Shown piece after piece: positions 51,220-60,917 of a stretch of 64,000 nt of DNA. How positions within the stretch are numbered: the first letter of the stretch is position 1; each line of letters starts with the position of its first letter. Below the pieces are notes generated by a model. The model saw nothing but the letters and a program-made list of their open reading frames with translations. It did no database searches and was not told the DNA's origin. Origin of the DNA: JAUXFS01 sp963772635 (GTDB taxonomy: Bacteria > Pseudomonadota > Alphaproteobacteria > Rhodospirillales > Defluviicoccaceae); assembly GCA_963772635.1 (NCBI GenBank), contig CAVYYK010000044.1:1-64000 (forward strand). The letters are read 5' to 3'. The position numbers and the translations under genes are program-made.

Positions 51220-51963
51220 CTACATGAACGTCACTTTTCCGGTGCGGACATCGTACATGGCGCCCGCCAGCCCGATCTTGCCGGTGTCGGCCATGTCCCG
51301 CAAGATCGGGCTGCGCTGGCGGATCCTGTCGACGGTCAGGGCGACGTTCTTGTCGGCGACGGCCTGGACGAACGCCTTGTTGCTCGACGTCCGGTCGGAG
51401 TCGTATCCGGTCACCGCCGCCACCGCCGGCTTGATGTTGGCCAGGGTCTGGGTGAGGTTGCCGAGGATCACGTCGTCGCAGGCGCCCTTGATGGCGCCGC
51501 ATTCGGTGTGACCGACGACGACGATCAGCTTGGCGCCCGACAGCGCGCAGGCGAACTCCAGACTGCCGAGGATGTCGTCGTCGACGAAGTTCCCGGCGAC
51601 GCGGGCGCTGAAGATGTCGCCGACGCCCTGGTCGAAGATCAGTTCGTTGGGCACCCGCGAGTCGATGCACCCGACAATCGCCGCGAACGGAAACTGACCG
51701 CCGCCCGTCGCCCTGACCTGGTCCATCAGGTCACGCTCGAGCATCTTGCCCGCGACGAAACGGGCGTTGCCCTCCTCGAGCATCCGCAGCGCCTTCTCGG
51801 GTGTCGTCGCCGCCTGGGTTTCCCTGCTTTGGGTTATGAAGCCATCGTCGGCGCCAACGGCCGAGCCCGCCAACAGCGCGAGAGTCGAAACCGCGCCGGT
51901 GGCGATCAGCGCCCTTCCCGCGCCCTGCAGAAACCGTCTGCGATCGCTATCGATCGTCTTCAT
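51220..51963 (-). CDS. Beta-class carbonic anhydrase with Tat signal
   Basis: A 247-residue zinc enzyme that interconverts CO2 and bicarbonate. N-terminal SDRRRFLQGAGRALIATGAVSTLALL is a twin-arginine signal, placing it in the periplasm. Catalytic set: Cys, Asp, Arg in IVGCIDSRVPNE, then His and Cys in VVGHTECGAIKGA. The protein ends GKVTFM, complete. It overlaps the aromatic amino-acid decarboxylase gene by four bases (ATGA), so the two are coupled. Confidence 0.94.
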   Translation of the reverse strand: MKTIDSDRRRFLQGAGRALIATGAVSTLALLAGSAVGADDGFITQSRETQAATTPEKALRMLEEGNARFVAGKMLERDLMDQVRATGGGQFPFAAIVGCIDSRVPNELIFDQGVGDIFSARVAGNFVDDDILGSLEFACALSGAKLIVVVGHTECGAIKGACDDVILGNLTQTLANIKPAVAAVTGYDSDRTSSNKAFVQAVADKNVALTVDRIRQRSPILRDMADTGKIGLAGAMYDVRTGKVTFM

Positions 51964-53414
51964 GGCATCCTCCCTTGTTGGTGAGGCGGAGAGTTGAGCC
52001 CGGGCGAGCGGGCGGTGTCGCGGATCCGGCGCCAGGCGGCGTCGACATGGCGTTGCGCCGTGCCGGTCTGGCCGATGCAGAAGCGGATCGCGTAAACGTC
52101 GCCGACGCGGGTGTGGGTCAGATAGAGGGCGCCGCCGGCGTTGAGGCGTTCGAGCAGCGCCTGGTTGAGGCGGTCGAGCTCGGCCGGGTCGGTCACCGCC
52201 GGCGGGCGGTAGCGAAAGCAGAACAGGCTCAGCGTCGGCGGCGCCAGGATCTCGAAATCGTCCTCGTCCGCCATCTGCCGCGCCAGCGCCTGGGCCATCC
52301 CGATGTGGCCGCGGACGATCGCCCGGAGGCCGGCGAGGCCGTAGCTGCGGATGACGAACCACAGCTTGAGGGCGCGGAACCGGCGGCCGAGCGGGATGCC
52401 CCAGTCGCGGTAGTTGTCGACCCGGTCGCCTTCGGCGGTCTTCAGATATTCGGGCAGGATCTCGAACGTCCGGAGCAGGTCGCCGACGTCGCGGACGAAA
52501 TAGGCCGAGCAGTCGAAGTTGGTCATCATCCATTTGTGCGGGTTGAAGACGAAGCTGTCCGCATGCTCGATCCCCTCGATCATCCATCGCTGTTCGGGGA
52601 GGATCAGCGCGGTCCCGGCCCAGGCGGCATCGACATGCAGCCACACCCCCTGACGACGGCAGATGTCGCCGATCGCCGCGAGGGGATCGAAGCCCGAGGC
52701 GCCGGTGGTGCCGAGGGTGGCGACGACGCACATCGGCGTGCGGCCGGCGGCGCGGTCGCTCTCGATCGCGGCCTCCAGCGCCTCGGGAACCATGGCGAAA
52801 CGGTCGTCGGTCGGGATCATCCGCAAATTCTCGCGGCCGAGACCGGCGATCTTGACGTCCTTCTCGACCGACGAGTGGGTCTCCCGCGAACAGTACGCGG
52901 TGAACACGCCGGCGTCGTTCAAGCCGGTTTCGTTGGTGCGGAAATCCGACGCCCGTTCGCGCGCGGTGAGGATCGCGCACAGGGTCGCGGTCGAGGCGGT
53001 GTCCTGGATCACCCCGGTGAAGCCCGCAGGCAAACCGATCATCCGGCGCAGCCACTCCATCACCCGGCCTTCCAGCTCGGCCGCCGCCGGCGAGGTCTGC
53101 CAGATCATGCACTGGGCGCCGAGCGTCGCCGTCAGCATCTCGGCGAGCACCGAGGGCGGGCTCGAGTTGGCCGGGAAATAGGCGAAGAAGCCGGGATGCT
53201 GCCAGTGGGTCATCCCCGGCACGATCACCTCGCGGAAGTCCCGGAAGATCGCCTCCATCGGCTCGCCGCCCTCGGGCGGCTCGTCCGCCAGTTGACGGGC
53301 GATGTCCCCCGGCGCGACCTGCGCCTTGACCGGATAGGATTCGACCCCTTCCAGATAGTCCGCCATCCAGTCGACGAACCCGTGGGCGTGGCGCCTGAAT
53401 TCATCCGTGTCCAT
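51960..53414 (-). CDS. PLP-dependent aromatic amino-acid decarboxylase (group II)
   Basis: A 484-residue decarboxylase. Its PLP lysine lies in SFVFNPHKWMMTNFDCSAYFV; other signatures are WQHPGFFAYFPANSSPPSVLAEM, QDTASTATLCAILTARERA, and HVDAAWAGTALILPEQR. The fold and size match plant- and animal-like DOPA/tryptophan/tyrosine decarboxylases, which release CO2 and an amine. Second gene of the DyP-decarboxylase-carbonic anhydrase operon. The precise substrate is not inferable. Confidence 0.92.
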   Translation of the reverse strand: MDTDEFRRHAHGFVDWMADYLEGVESYPVKAQVAPGDIARQLADEPPEGGEPMEAIFRDFREVIVPGMTHWQHPGFFAYFPANSSPPSVLAEMLTATLGAQCMIWQTSPAAAELEGRVMEWLRRMIGLPAGFTGVIQDTASTATLCAILTARERASDFRTNETGLNDAGVFTAYCSRETHSSVEKDVKIAGLGRENLRMIPTDDRFAMVPEALEAAIESDRAAGRTPMCVVATLGTTGASGFDPLAAIGDICRRQGVWLHVDAAWAGTALILPEQRWMIEGIEHADSFVFNPHKWMMTNFDCSAYFVRDVGDLLRTFEILPEYLKTAEGDRVDNYRDWGIPLGRRFRALKLWFVIRSYGLAGLRAIVRGHIGMAQALARQMADEDDFEILAPPTLSLFCFRYRPPAVTDPAELDRLNQALLERLNAGGALYLTHTRVGDVYAIRFCIGQTGTAQRHVDAAWRRIRDTARSPGLNSPPHQQGRMP

Positions 53415-53418
53415 GGAT

Positions 53419-54300
53419 CTACAGACTCAGGGCCCGAAGGTCGAGCTTGCCGTCGGCGACCGGCGGGCACCAGAAGTAGCTGCCGGAGATCGGCCGCGAA
53501 AACCGGAACATGCCGTCGGTGATGCCGTCCTCCTCGCCGACCATGCGGCGCAGCTGGGCCTCGTAGGCGTCCAGCGATTTGCCGAAAGCCACGAACATCA
53601 GCCCTTCGCCGATGGCGTCCGCCCACGGCATCGAGCGGCGCACCACGAACGCCTCGGGCTCGAAGCTCTCCTGGGCGGTCCGCTTGACGTGGGCCGAGGG
53701 CGGCGCGTCGTCGATCTCCTCGTTGTCGCTGAGCCGGCGGCCGACGATGTTGTCGCGCTCGTCGGGGGACAGGGACTCGAAATGATCCAGATCGTGGATC
53801 CACTGCTGCACGGCGACGAAGCTGGAGCCGTCGAGCCCCGGCCCGCGGCCGCCGACGATCGCGGCGGCGACGGCGTCGTCTCCCTTGGGGTTCTCGGTGC
53901 CGTCCTCGTAGCCGGAGAGGTCCAGTCCGCGATCGTATTTGAACCCGTCGACCACCCGGTCGAGGCGAAACGCCAACCCGAGGGCGTTCTCGATCGCCCG
54001 GCCATGATGCATCAGGACGCCCCGGTCGCCGCCGCGCAGCCAGCACCACAGGTCGGCCTGGGTCGACGGCACGTTGCAGCCCGGACCGACAAGCCCCGGG
54101 AACGGCCGCAGGCCGTCGATCGATCGGCCCAGCGCCGCGACCAGCGCCGATCCGAACCCGACCACGGACCGCTCATCGACGCCGAGGCCCCCGAGATGGG
54201 CAACGGCGAAACCGGTGTCGGAGTCGGGCGCCATGACGAACTCCATGAAACGGGCGTGGCCGGGAACGGAAGCAAGAATGCCGGGCTGTGCGTTGGTCAT
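53419..54300 (-). CDS. DyP-type heme peroxidase
   Basis: A 293-residue dye-decolourising peroxidase. The distal catalytic Asp is in LSGYEDGTENPKGDD, the family GxxDG motif; the proximal heme His lies in PPSAHVKRTAQESFEPEAF; and SMPWADAIGEGLMFVAFGKSL is the C-terminal core. No Tat or Sec signal and no encapsulin-cargo tail is apparent, so it is cytosolic. First gene of a three-gene operon with the decarboxylase (four bases apart) and carbonic anhydrase. Confidence 0.93.
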   Translation of the reverse strand: MTNAQPGILASVPGHARFMEFVMAPDSDTGFAVAHLGGLGVDERSVVGFGSALVAALGRSIDGLRPFPGLVGPGCNVPSTQADLWCWLRGGDRGVLMHHGRAIENALGLAFRLDRVVDGFKYDRGLDLSGYEDGTENPKGDDAVAAAIVGGRGPGLDGSSFVAVQQWIHDLDHFESLSPDERDNIVGRRLSDNEEIDDAPPSAHVKRTAQESFEPEAFVVRRSMPWADAIGEGLMFVAFGKSLDAYEAQLRRMVGEEDGITDGMFRFSRPISGSYFWCPPVADGKLDLRALSL

Positions 54301-54656
54301 CTGTCCCCTCCGGTTGTGGAATTTCACTCTATCACGGAGTACTCGCGCGGACGCGCGTGTTCCATCCCTTTCGGGTTTTCGAAGAAACTTTGCTCGATGC
54401 GCCCGACGCGGGGAAGCGCGGCCTACCCGGCGCCGATGGCCATCGGTGGACGTCTCCTCGAGGTGTCTTCCCGGCGCCACCCGTTTGGGTTGGCCGGATC
54501 CCTGTGCTGCGATCGTCCTACAGATGTTGGGTGCGATTTTTCGTGGTTTGGCCTCGGGTTTCGTTTTTTTTTCTTGACCATGATAAAGATGTGGTTCCCC
54601 CTATTTGCAGTGGTAACAAACAACGGCCAATGGGCTCAGTCAGGGGAGAACTGAAA
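54301..54656. other. Divergent promoter region between the DyP operon and liv operon
   Basis: About 350 bases with the promoters of both operons. The stretch near 54530-54640 is AT-rich and has TTCTTGACCATGATAA, which includes a TTGACC -35-like hexamer, but a matching -10 at correct spacing is not clear. No gene here. Confidence 0.4.
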
Positions 54657-55817
54657 ATGTTCAAGAAAATTTTGACGGGTTTGGGAAGGTCCGCGTTGCC
54701 GGTGTTGGCGGCGTTCGGACTGATTGCCGGTGCGCAGGCCGCCGATGGCGTCAAGATCGGCTCGTTTCTGGCGGTCACCGGCGGGGCGTCGTTCCTCGGC
54801 GATCCCGAGAAGAAGACGCTCGAAATGTATGTGGAGCAGATCAACAAGAACGGCGGCGTGCTCGGCAAGCCGGTGGAGTTGATCGTCTATGATTCGGCCA
54901 CCTCGCCGAAGGACGCGGTGACCTTCGTCAAGAGGCTGATCGAGGAGGACGAGGTCGATGTCATCGTCGGCGGCACCACCACCGGCGAGACGATGGCGGT
55001 GATCAACGAAGTGCAGGATGCGGGGATGCCGTTCATCTCCCTGGCCGGCGCTGGGGTCATCGTCGATCCGGTCAAGAAATGGGTGTTCAAGACGCCCCAC
55101 ACCGACGGACTGGCGGTGGAGAAGATCTTTATCGACATGAAGGAGAACGGGCTGACCAAGGTCGGCGTGCTGTCGGGCAGCGGCGGCTTCGACCAGTCCT
55201 GCCATGGCAACGTTCTGAAGCTGGCGCCGAAGTACGGCATCGAGATCGTCGCCGACGAGACCCACGGCAAGGGCGACACCGACATGACGCCGCAGTTGAC
55301 CAAGATCAAGAACACCCCGGGCGTACAGGCCTTTCTCTATTGCGGTTTCGGGGCGCCGACCAGCATCGTCGCCAAGAACTACAAGCAGATCGGCATGACC
55401 ATCCCGCATTACCAGACCCACGGATCCGCGTCGCAGAAGTTCATCGACGGTGCCGACGGTGCGGCGGAAGGGGTGCGCCTACCGGCGGCCGCCCTGCTCG
55501 TGGTCGATCAGCTTCCGGCGTCCAATCCGCAGAAGAAGGTCGCGGGCGACTACAAGAACGCCTACGAGACGCGGTACAAGGATCAGATCTCCACCTTCGG
55601 CGGCCACGCCTACGACGGCCTGTTCATCGCCGTCGAGGCGATCGAGCGGGCCGGCTCCACCGACAAGGAGAAGGTGCGCGAAGAGATCGAGAAGACCAAG
55701 AACTTCATCGGCGCCGACGGCATCTTCAACATGTCGCCGACGGACCACCTGGGCCTCGGTCCCAACTCGTTCGTGATGGTCGAGGTCAGCGACGGAACTT
55801 GGAAGTTGCTCAAATAG
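54657..55817 (+). CDS. livJ: Branched-chain amino-acid ABC transporter, periplasmic substrate-binding protein
   Basis: A 386-residue binding protein of the LivJ type. Signal peptide MFKKILTGLGRSALPVL to AQAADG; mature start VKIGSFLAVTGGASFLGDPEKKT, LVELIVYDSATSPKDAV, TGETMAVINEVQDAGMPFIS and TFGGHAYDGLFIAVEAIERAG. It binds the ligand for LivHM. ATG 54657 follows CAGGGGAGAAC. First gene of livJHMGF. Confidence 0.93.
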   Translation: MFKKILTGLGRSALPVLAAFGLIAGAQAADGVKIGSFLAVTGGASFLGDPEKKTLEMYVEQINKNGGVLGKPVELIVYDSATSPKDAVTFVKRLIEEDEVDVIVGGTTTGETMAVINEVQDAGMPFISLAGAGVIVDPVKKWVFKTPHTDGLAVEKIFIDMKENGLTKVGVLSGSGGFDQSCHGNVLKLAPKYGIEIVADETHGKGDTDMTPQLTKIKNTPGVQAFLYCGFGAPTSIVAKNYKQIGMTIPHYQTHGSASQKFIDGADGAAEGVRLPAAALLVVDQLPASNPQKKVAGDYKNAYETRYKDQISTFGGHAYDGLFIAVEAIERAGSTDKEKVREEIEKTKNFIGADGIFNMSPTDHLGLGPNSFVMVEVSDGTWKLLK

Positions 55818-55895
55818 GATCGGTGGGTCGCGAACCGAGGGTTTCCCCGTCTCCTCGGCGGGGAAGCCGCGGCTTCGGCGGCTTCGCTGAACACC

Positions 55896-56771
55896 ATGCT
55901 TGCTGAGTTCCTGCAGTTTCTGTTCTCCGGGGTGACCGTCGGAGCGACCTATGCGCTGGTCGGGCTGGGGTTCTCGATCATCTACAACTCCAGCCACGTC
56001 ATCAACTTTGCCCAGGGCGAATTCGTGATGATCGCCGGGATGAGCACGGTGTCGCTGCTCGCCCTGGGACTGCCGATGCCGATCGCGATCCTGATTGCGG
56101 TGATGATCACCACCGCGGTCGGCCTGTTGCTCGAGAAGCTGGCGGTCGAGCCGGCGCGCGATGCCTCCATCGTCACCCTGATCATCATCACCATCGGTGC
56201 CTCGATATTCCTGAGGGGGGCGGCCGAGGTGATCTGGGGGCGGGATTTTCACAGCGTGCCCCCGTTCACCACCAACGACCCGATCCTCGTCGGCGGCGCC
56301 GCGTTGCTGCCGCAAACCGTGTGGATCGTGCTGGCGACGCTGGTGATCATCGCCGGCCTGTGGTGGTTCTTCAACCGCACCCTGACCGGCAAGGCGATGC
56401 TGGCAACGGCCTACAACCCGATGGTCTCGCGCCTGATGGGGATCAACACCAAATTCATTCTCAGCCTGAGTTTCGGCCTGGCGGCGATGCTCGGCGGTAC
56501 CGCCGGCATCCTGATCGCCCCGATTTCGCTGACCTATCCCAGCGTCGGTGTCATGCTCGGCCTGAAGGGGTTTTGTGCCGCCATTCTCGGCGGTCTCGGC
56601 AACCCCATGGGAGCGATCGCCGGCGGCCTGATCGTCGGCGTCTCGGAGGCGATGACCGCCGGCTATATCTCCTCGGCCTACAAGGACGCGGTCGCCTTCA
56701 TCATCATTCTCGCGGTGCTGATCGTCATCCCCAGCGGCCTGTTCGGGGCGCGCGGAACCGAGCGGGTATGA
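55896..56771 (+). CDS. livH: Branched-chain amino-acid ABC transporter permease LivH
   Basis: A 291-residue inner-membrane permease with about eight helices. Key segments: GLGFSIIYNSSHVINFAQGEFVMIAGM (conserved cytoplasmic entry), ALATAYNPMVSRLMGINT-type ATPase-contact loop, and GLGNPMGAIAGGLIVGVSEAMTA. Follows livJ by 78 bases and precedes livM by ten. Complete. Confidence 0.94.
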   Translation: MLAEFLQFLFSGVTVGATYALVGLGFSIIYNSSHVINFAQGEFVMIAGMSTVSLLALGLPMPIAILIAVMITTAVGLLLEKLAVEPARDASIVTLIIITIGASIFLRGAAEVIWGRDFHSVPPFTTNDPILVGGAALLPQTVWIVLATLVIIAGLWWFFNRTLTGKAMLATAYNPMVSRLMGINTKFILSLSFGLAAMLGGTAGILIAPISLTYPSVGVMLGLKGFCAAILGGLGNPMGAIAGGLIVGVSEAMTAGYISSAYKDAVAFIIILAVLIVIPSGLFGARGTERV

Positions 56772-56781
56772 GGAGAGCCTG

Positions 56782-57723
56782 ATGGGCTTGTGGCATCCGC
56801 GCACCGGGGGGCTCCTGGTTCTGGCGGCGGTGATCGCCATCCTGCCGGCGTTTCTGGCCAACGCCTTCTACTATGATGTCATCATCCTGGTCGGCATCAA
56901 CGCCATCGTTTGCGTCGGTCTCAATCTGCTGATCGGCTACGCCGGCCAGATCAGCCTCGGCCACGCCGCCTTCTTCGGGCTCGGCGCCTATTTCTCGGCG
57001 GTTCTGACCGGGACCTACGATTGGCCGCCGCTGGCGGCGATGCTGAGCGGAGCGGTCGCCGTCGGCGCGTTGTCGTTCGCGGTCGCCCGGCCGATCCTCA
57101 AGCTCCGCGGCCATTACCTGGCGATGGGCACCCTCGGCTTGGGCATCATCATCTCCATCGCCCTCAACCGGGAGGCGTGGATCACCGGCGGGCCGGACGG
57201 CATGGCGGTGCCGTCGTTCTCGGTCCTCGGCTGGGAGCCTTCGGGGGACCTGACCTGGTACGGGATCGTCGGCGGGCTGCTGCTGATCAGCGTCTGGCTG
57301 GCGCTCAATCTGGTCGACTCGCCGGTCGGCCGGGCGCTGCGCAGCGTCCACGGATCGGAGGTGGCGGCCTCGGTGGCGGGTGTCGACGTGATCAGCTACA
57401 AGGTCTTGATCTTCGTCGTCTCGGCGGTGCTCGCCAGCCTCGCCGGCAGCCTGTTCGCCCATTTCGCCGGGTTCATCACCCCGGACGAGGCCGGGTTCAT
57501 CCACTCCATCGAACTGGTCACCATGGTCGTTCTCGGCGGCATGGCGTCCACCTACGGCGCCATCGTCGGCGCGGCGATCCTGACCATTCTGCCGCAGCTG
57601 CTGACGGTGTTTCACGATTTCGAAATGCTGGTGTTCGGCGCGATCCTGATGGGCACGATGATCTTCATGCGCAAGGGCCTGGTGCCGACCCTGGCGGCGC
57701 TGGTCACGCGGTGGCGGCGATGA
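56782..57723 (+). CDS. livM: Branched-chain amino-acid ABC transporter permease LivM
   Basis: A 313-residue permease with ten or so helices: GLNLLIGYAGQISLGHAAFFGLGAY near the N-terminus, GHYLAMGTLGLGIIIS, GRALRSVHGSEVAASVAGVDV (ATPase coupling loop), and GGMASTYGAIVGAAILTILPQL. Its stop overlaps the livG start (ATGA). Complete. Confidence 0.94.
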   Translation: MGLWHPRTGGLLVLAAVIAILPAFLANAFYYDVIILVGINAIVCVGLNLLIGYAGQISLGHAAFFGLGAYFSAVLTGTYDWPPLAAMLSGAVAVGALSFAVARPILKLRGHYLAMGTLGLGIIISIALNREAWITGGPDGMAVPSFSVLGWEPSGDLTWYGIVGGLLLISVWLALNLVDSPVGRALRSVHGSEVAASVAGVDVISYKVLIFVVSAVLASLAGSLFAHFAGFITPDEAGFIHSIELVTMVVLGGMASTYGAIVGAAILTILPQLLTVFHDFEMLVFGAILMGTMIFMRKGLVPTLAALVTRWRR

Positions 57724-58490
57724 CGTTGCTGCGCGCCGAGGGCCTGCACAAGGTGTTCGGGGCGGTCGCCGCCATCCAGGACCTGTCCTTCACGGTCAGT
57801 CCCGGCACCGTCCACTCGATCATCGGACCCAACGGCGCCGGCAAGACGACGCTGTTCAACCTGATCACCGGCCTCTACCGACCCACCGAGGGCCGGATCT
57901 ATTTCGAGGACAAGGACATCACCGCCCAGCCGCCGCACGTCCTCGCCCGCCACGGCCTGTCCAGGACCTTCCAGAACCTGCAGATCTTTCTCAACATGAC
58001 GGCGCTCGACAACGTGATGGTCGGCTACCACCTGCAGTGCGACTCCCGGTTCTTGCCGTCGCTGTTGCGGTTCCCGTCGGTGACGCGCCGGGACGCCGAG
58101 TACCGCGAGCGGGCGGCCGAGCTGATGGCGTTCGTCGGACTCGAGAGCTACGTCAAGGCCGACGCGTCGGCGATGCCCTACGGGGCGCTGAAACGCCTCG
58201 AGATCGCCCGCGCCCTCGCCGTGCAGCCGAAGATGCTGTTGCTCGACGAGCCCGCCGCCGGCCTCAACCCGGCCGAAACCCTGGCCATCGACGCGCTGAT
58301 CCAGAAGGTCGCCGACCGCGGGGTGACGGTGGTCCTGGTCGAGCACGACATGCGCCTGGTGTGGGCGGTGTCGAACCGGATCCTGGTGCTCAACTACGGG
58401 CGCAAGCTGGCCGAGGGGACGGGGCCGGAGGTCCGGGCCAACCCCGAAGTCGTCGCCGCCTATCTCGGCGAGGGAGGTCGCGATCTCTAA
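57720..58490 (+). CDS. livG: Branched-chain amino-acid ABC transporter ATPase LivG
   Basis: A 256-residue ATPase: Walker A IIGPNGAGKTTLFNLITG, Q-loop RTFQNLQIFLNMT, the signature region PYGALKRLEIARALA (LSGGQ variant typical of LivG), Walker B MLLLDEPAAGLNP and the H-loop VVLVEHDMRLV. Start at 57720 by overlap with livM. Powers the LivHM channel. Confidence 0.94.
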   Translation: MTLLRAEGLHKVFGAVAAIQDLSFTVSPGTVHSIIGPNGAGKTTLFNLITGLYRPTEGRIYFEDKDITAQPPHVLARHGLSRTFQNLQIFLNMTALDNVMVGYHLQCDSRFLPSLLRFPSVTRRDAEYRERAAELMAFVGLESYVKADASAMPYGALKRLEIARALAVQPKMLLLDEPAAGLNPAETLAIDALIQKVADRGVTVVLVEHDMRLVWAVSNRILVLNYGRKLAEGTGPEVRANPEVVAAYLGEGGRDL

Positions 58491-58503
58491 AACCGCGAAA
58501 CCG

Positions 58504-59205
<702 letters not shown>

Positions 59206-59325
59206 CGACCGACCGGTTGTAGCGCCTGCATCGTCCACCAACACATGGACCCGGCGCGACATCTCGATGGGTGAACGGCGGTTCCGCAATCGCATGTGCT
59301 GGCCGATGCGCGGGGCACCGACGGC

Positions 59326-59357
59326 GTGGGACAGCGCTGCAGTGGGACAGCGCTGCA
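59326..59357 (+). repeat. 16-bp tandem duplication
   Basis: GTGGGACAGCGCTGCA occurs twice in immediate succession in the leader of fumC. It does not disturb any recognised gene. It is the third short exact tandem duplication seen near a gene start in the window (others at 12.4 and 19.1 kb). Confidence 0.8.
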
Positions 59358-59458
59358 GTTGACCGGAGGAGAAATACCGGCGATAGTCATTGATCGATTG
59401 CGTCGCCGCATGGCACGATGCGCCGGCGCGGCGGGGAAGCCGGACGAGGGACGAGACC

Positions 59459-60865
59459 ATGGCACCGACGCGGAAAGAAACCGATAGCCTTGGTGAAATT
59501 GAGGTTCCAGCCGAAAAGCTCTGGGGCGCACAGACCCAACGCTCACTCGAACACTTCAGCATCGGCAAAGACCTGATCCCGCGGGAGATGATCACCGCCT
59601 ACGCCACCCTTAAGAAGGGTGCGGCCAACGCGAACCATGCGGGAGGGCGGCTGAACGACGGGGCGCACCAATTGATCGGTCAGGTCTGTGACGAGATCCT
59701 CGCCGGCCAGCATCATGAGATGTTTCCACTGCATGTCTGGATGACGGGCAGCGGCACGCAATTCAACATGAACGTGAACGAGGTGATCTCTAACCGTTGC
59801 TGCCAGCTTGCGGGCACCGCACTCGGCAGCAAATCGCCGGTCCATCCCAACGACCACGTCAACATGTCGCAGTCGTCCAACAATTCCTTTCCCTCGGCGA
59901 TGTACATCGCCGTCGGCGTGAACGTCACGGCGCGGCTGTTGCCGGCGGTGAGCGCGTTGCGCGACGCCCTCGCGGCGAAGGCCGAGGAATGGAAGGATAT
60001 CGTCAAGATCGGTCGCACCCACATGCAGGACGCGACGCCGATTACCCTCGGGCAGGAATGGTCGGGCTATGCGGGCATGCTCACCGACAATTTGGAGCGC
60101 ATCGGGGATGCGCTGAACGGCGTCTATCATCTCGCTCTCGGCGGCACTGCGGTGGGCACCGGCATCAACGCCGCGCCCGGTTTCGCGGAGGCTGCGGCGG
60201 CGGAAATCGCCAATCTGACCGGGCTCCCCTTCGTCAGCGCGCCGAACAAGTTCACCGTACAGGGCGCGCATGACGCACTCGTGCACCTGTCTGGCACGCT
60301 GCGCACGCTGGCGGCCTCACTCTACAAGATTGGCAACGATATCCGGCTGATGTCCTGCGGCCCCCGGGCCGGCTTCGCCGAGCTGGAGATCCCGGAGAAC
60401 GAGCCAGGCTCGTCGATCATGCCGGGCAAGGTCAATCCGACCCAGGCCGAGGCGCTGACGATGATCGCCGTGCAGGTGATGGCGAACGACGTCGCTGTCG
60501 GTTTCGGTGGCGCCGGCGGCTATCTCGAAATGAACGTCTACAAGCCGTTGATCATCTTCAACATCACCCACTCGATCACGATCATGACGGACGGCTGCAC
60601 GAATTTCCGAAAGTTCCTTGTCGAGGGAACGAAGCCCAATCTGAAGAAGATTGGCGAGTACGTAGAACGCTCGCTGATGCTGGTGACGGCGCTCGCGCCG
60701 GTAATCGGCTACGACAAGGCGTCGAAGATCGCGCACTATGCAATGGACAATGACCTGACGCTGAAGGCCGCGGCGCTGAAGCTCGGCTTCGTGACGGAAT
60801 CCGAGTTCGACCGTGTCGTCGATCCGGCGAAGATGGTCAAACCCTATGTTGCCACCGGCGCCTGA
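59459..60865 (+). CDS. fumC: Fumarate hydratase class II
   Basis: A 468-residue iron-independent fumarase interconverting fumarate and malate. The class signature GSSIMPGKVNPTQAEAL carries the catalytic lid Ser, and the other conserved segments are HVWMTGSGTQFNMNVNEVI, SQSSNNSFPSAMYIA and VKIGRTHMQDATPITLGQEW. ATG 59459 follows GGACGAGGGAC. Malic enzyme follows 52 bases downstream, giving a fumarate-malate-pyruvate route. Codon use appears slightly less GC-extreme than the liv genes. Confidence 0.95.
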   Translation: MAPTRKETDSLGEIEVPAEKLWGAQTQRSLEHFSIGKDLIPREMITAYATLKKGAANANHAGGRLNDGAHQLIGQVCDEILAGQHHEMFPLHVWMTGSGTQFNMNVNEVISNRCCQLAGTALGSKSPVHPNDHVNMSQSSNNSFPSAMYIAVGVNVTARLLPAVSALRDALAAKAEEWKDIVKIGRTHMQDATPITLGQEWSGYAGMLTDNLERIGDALNGVYHLALGGTAVGTGINAAPGFAEAAAAEIANLTGLPFVSAPNKFTVQGAHDALVHLSGTLRTLAASLYKIGNDIRLMSCGPRAGFAELEIPENEPGSSIMPGKVNPTQAEALTMIAVQVMANDVAVGFGGAGGYLEMNVYKPLIIFNITHSITIMTDGCTNFRKFLVEGTKPNLKKIGEYVERSLMLVTALAPVIGYDKASKIAHYAMDNDLTLKAAALKLGFVTESEFDRVVDPAKMVKPYVATGA

Positions 60866-60917
60866 CCACCTTTCAGTACCCGTTAGTCGATACGAAAAGC
60901 AAGGGAGAGGAAGTGTC

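Noticed and set aside
53419..54300. DyP peroxidase as an encapsulin cargo
   Set aside because: The C-terminus ends soon after the core fold and lacks a cargo-loading peptide; no encapsulin gene in the window.
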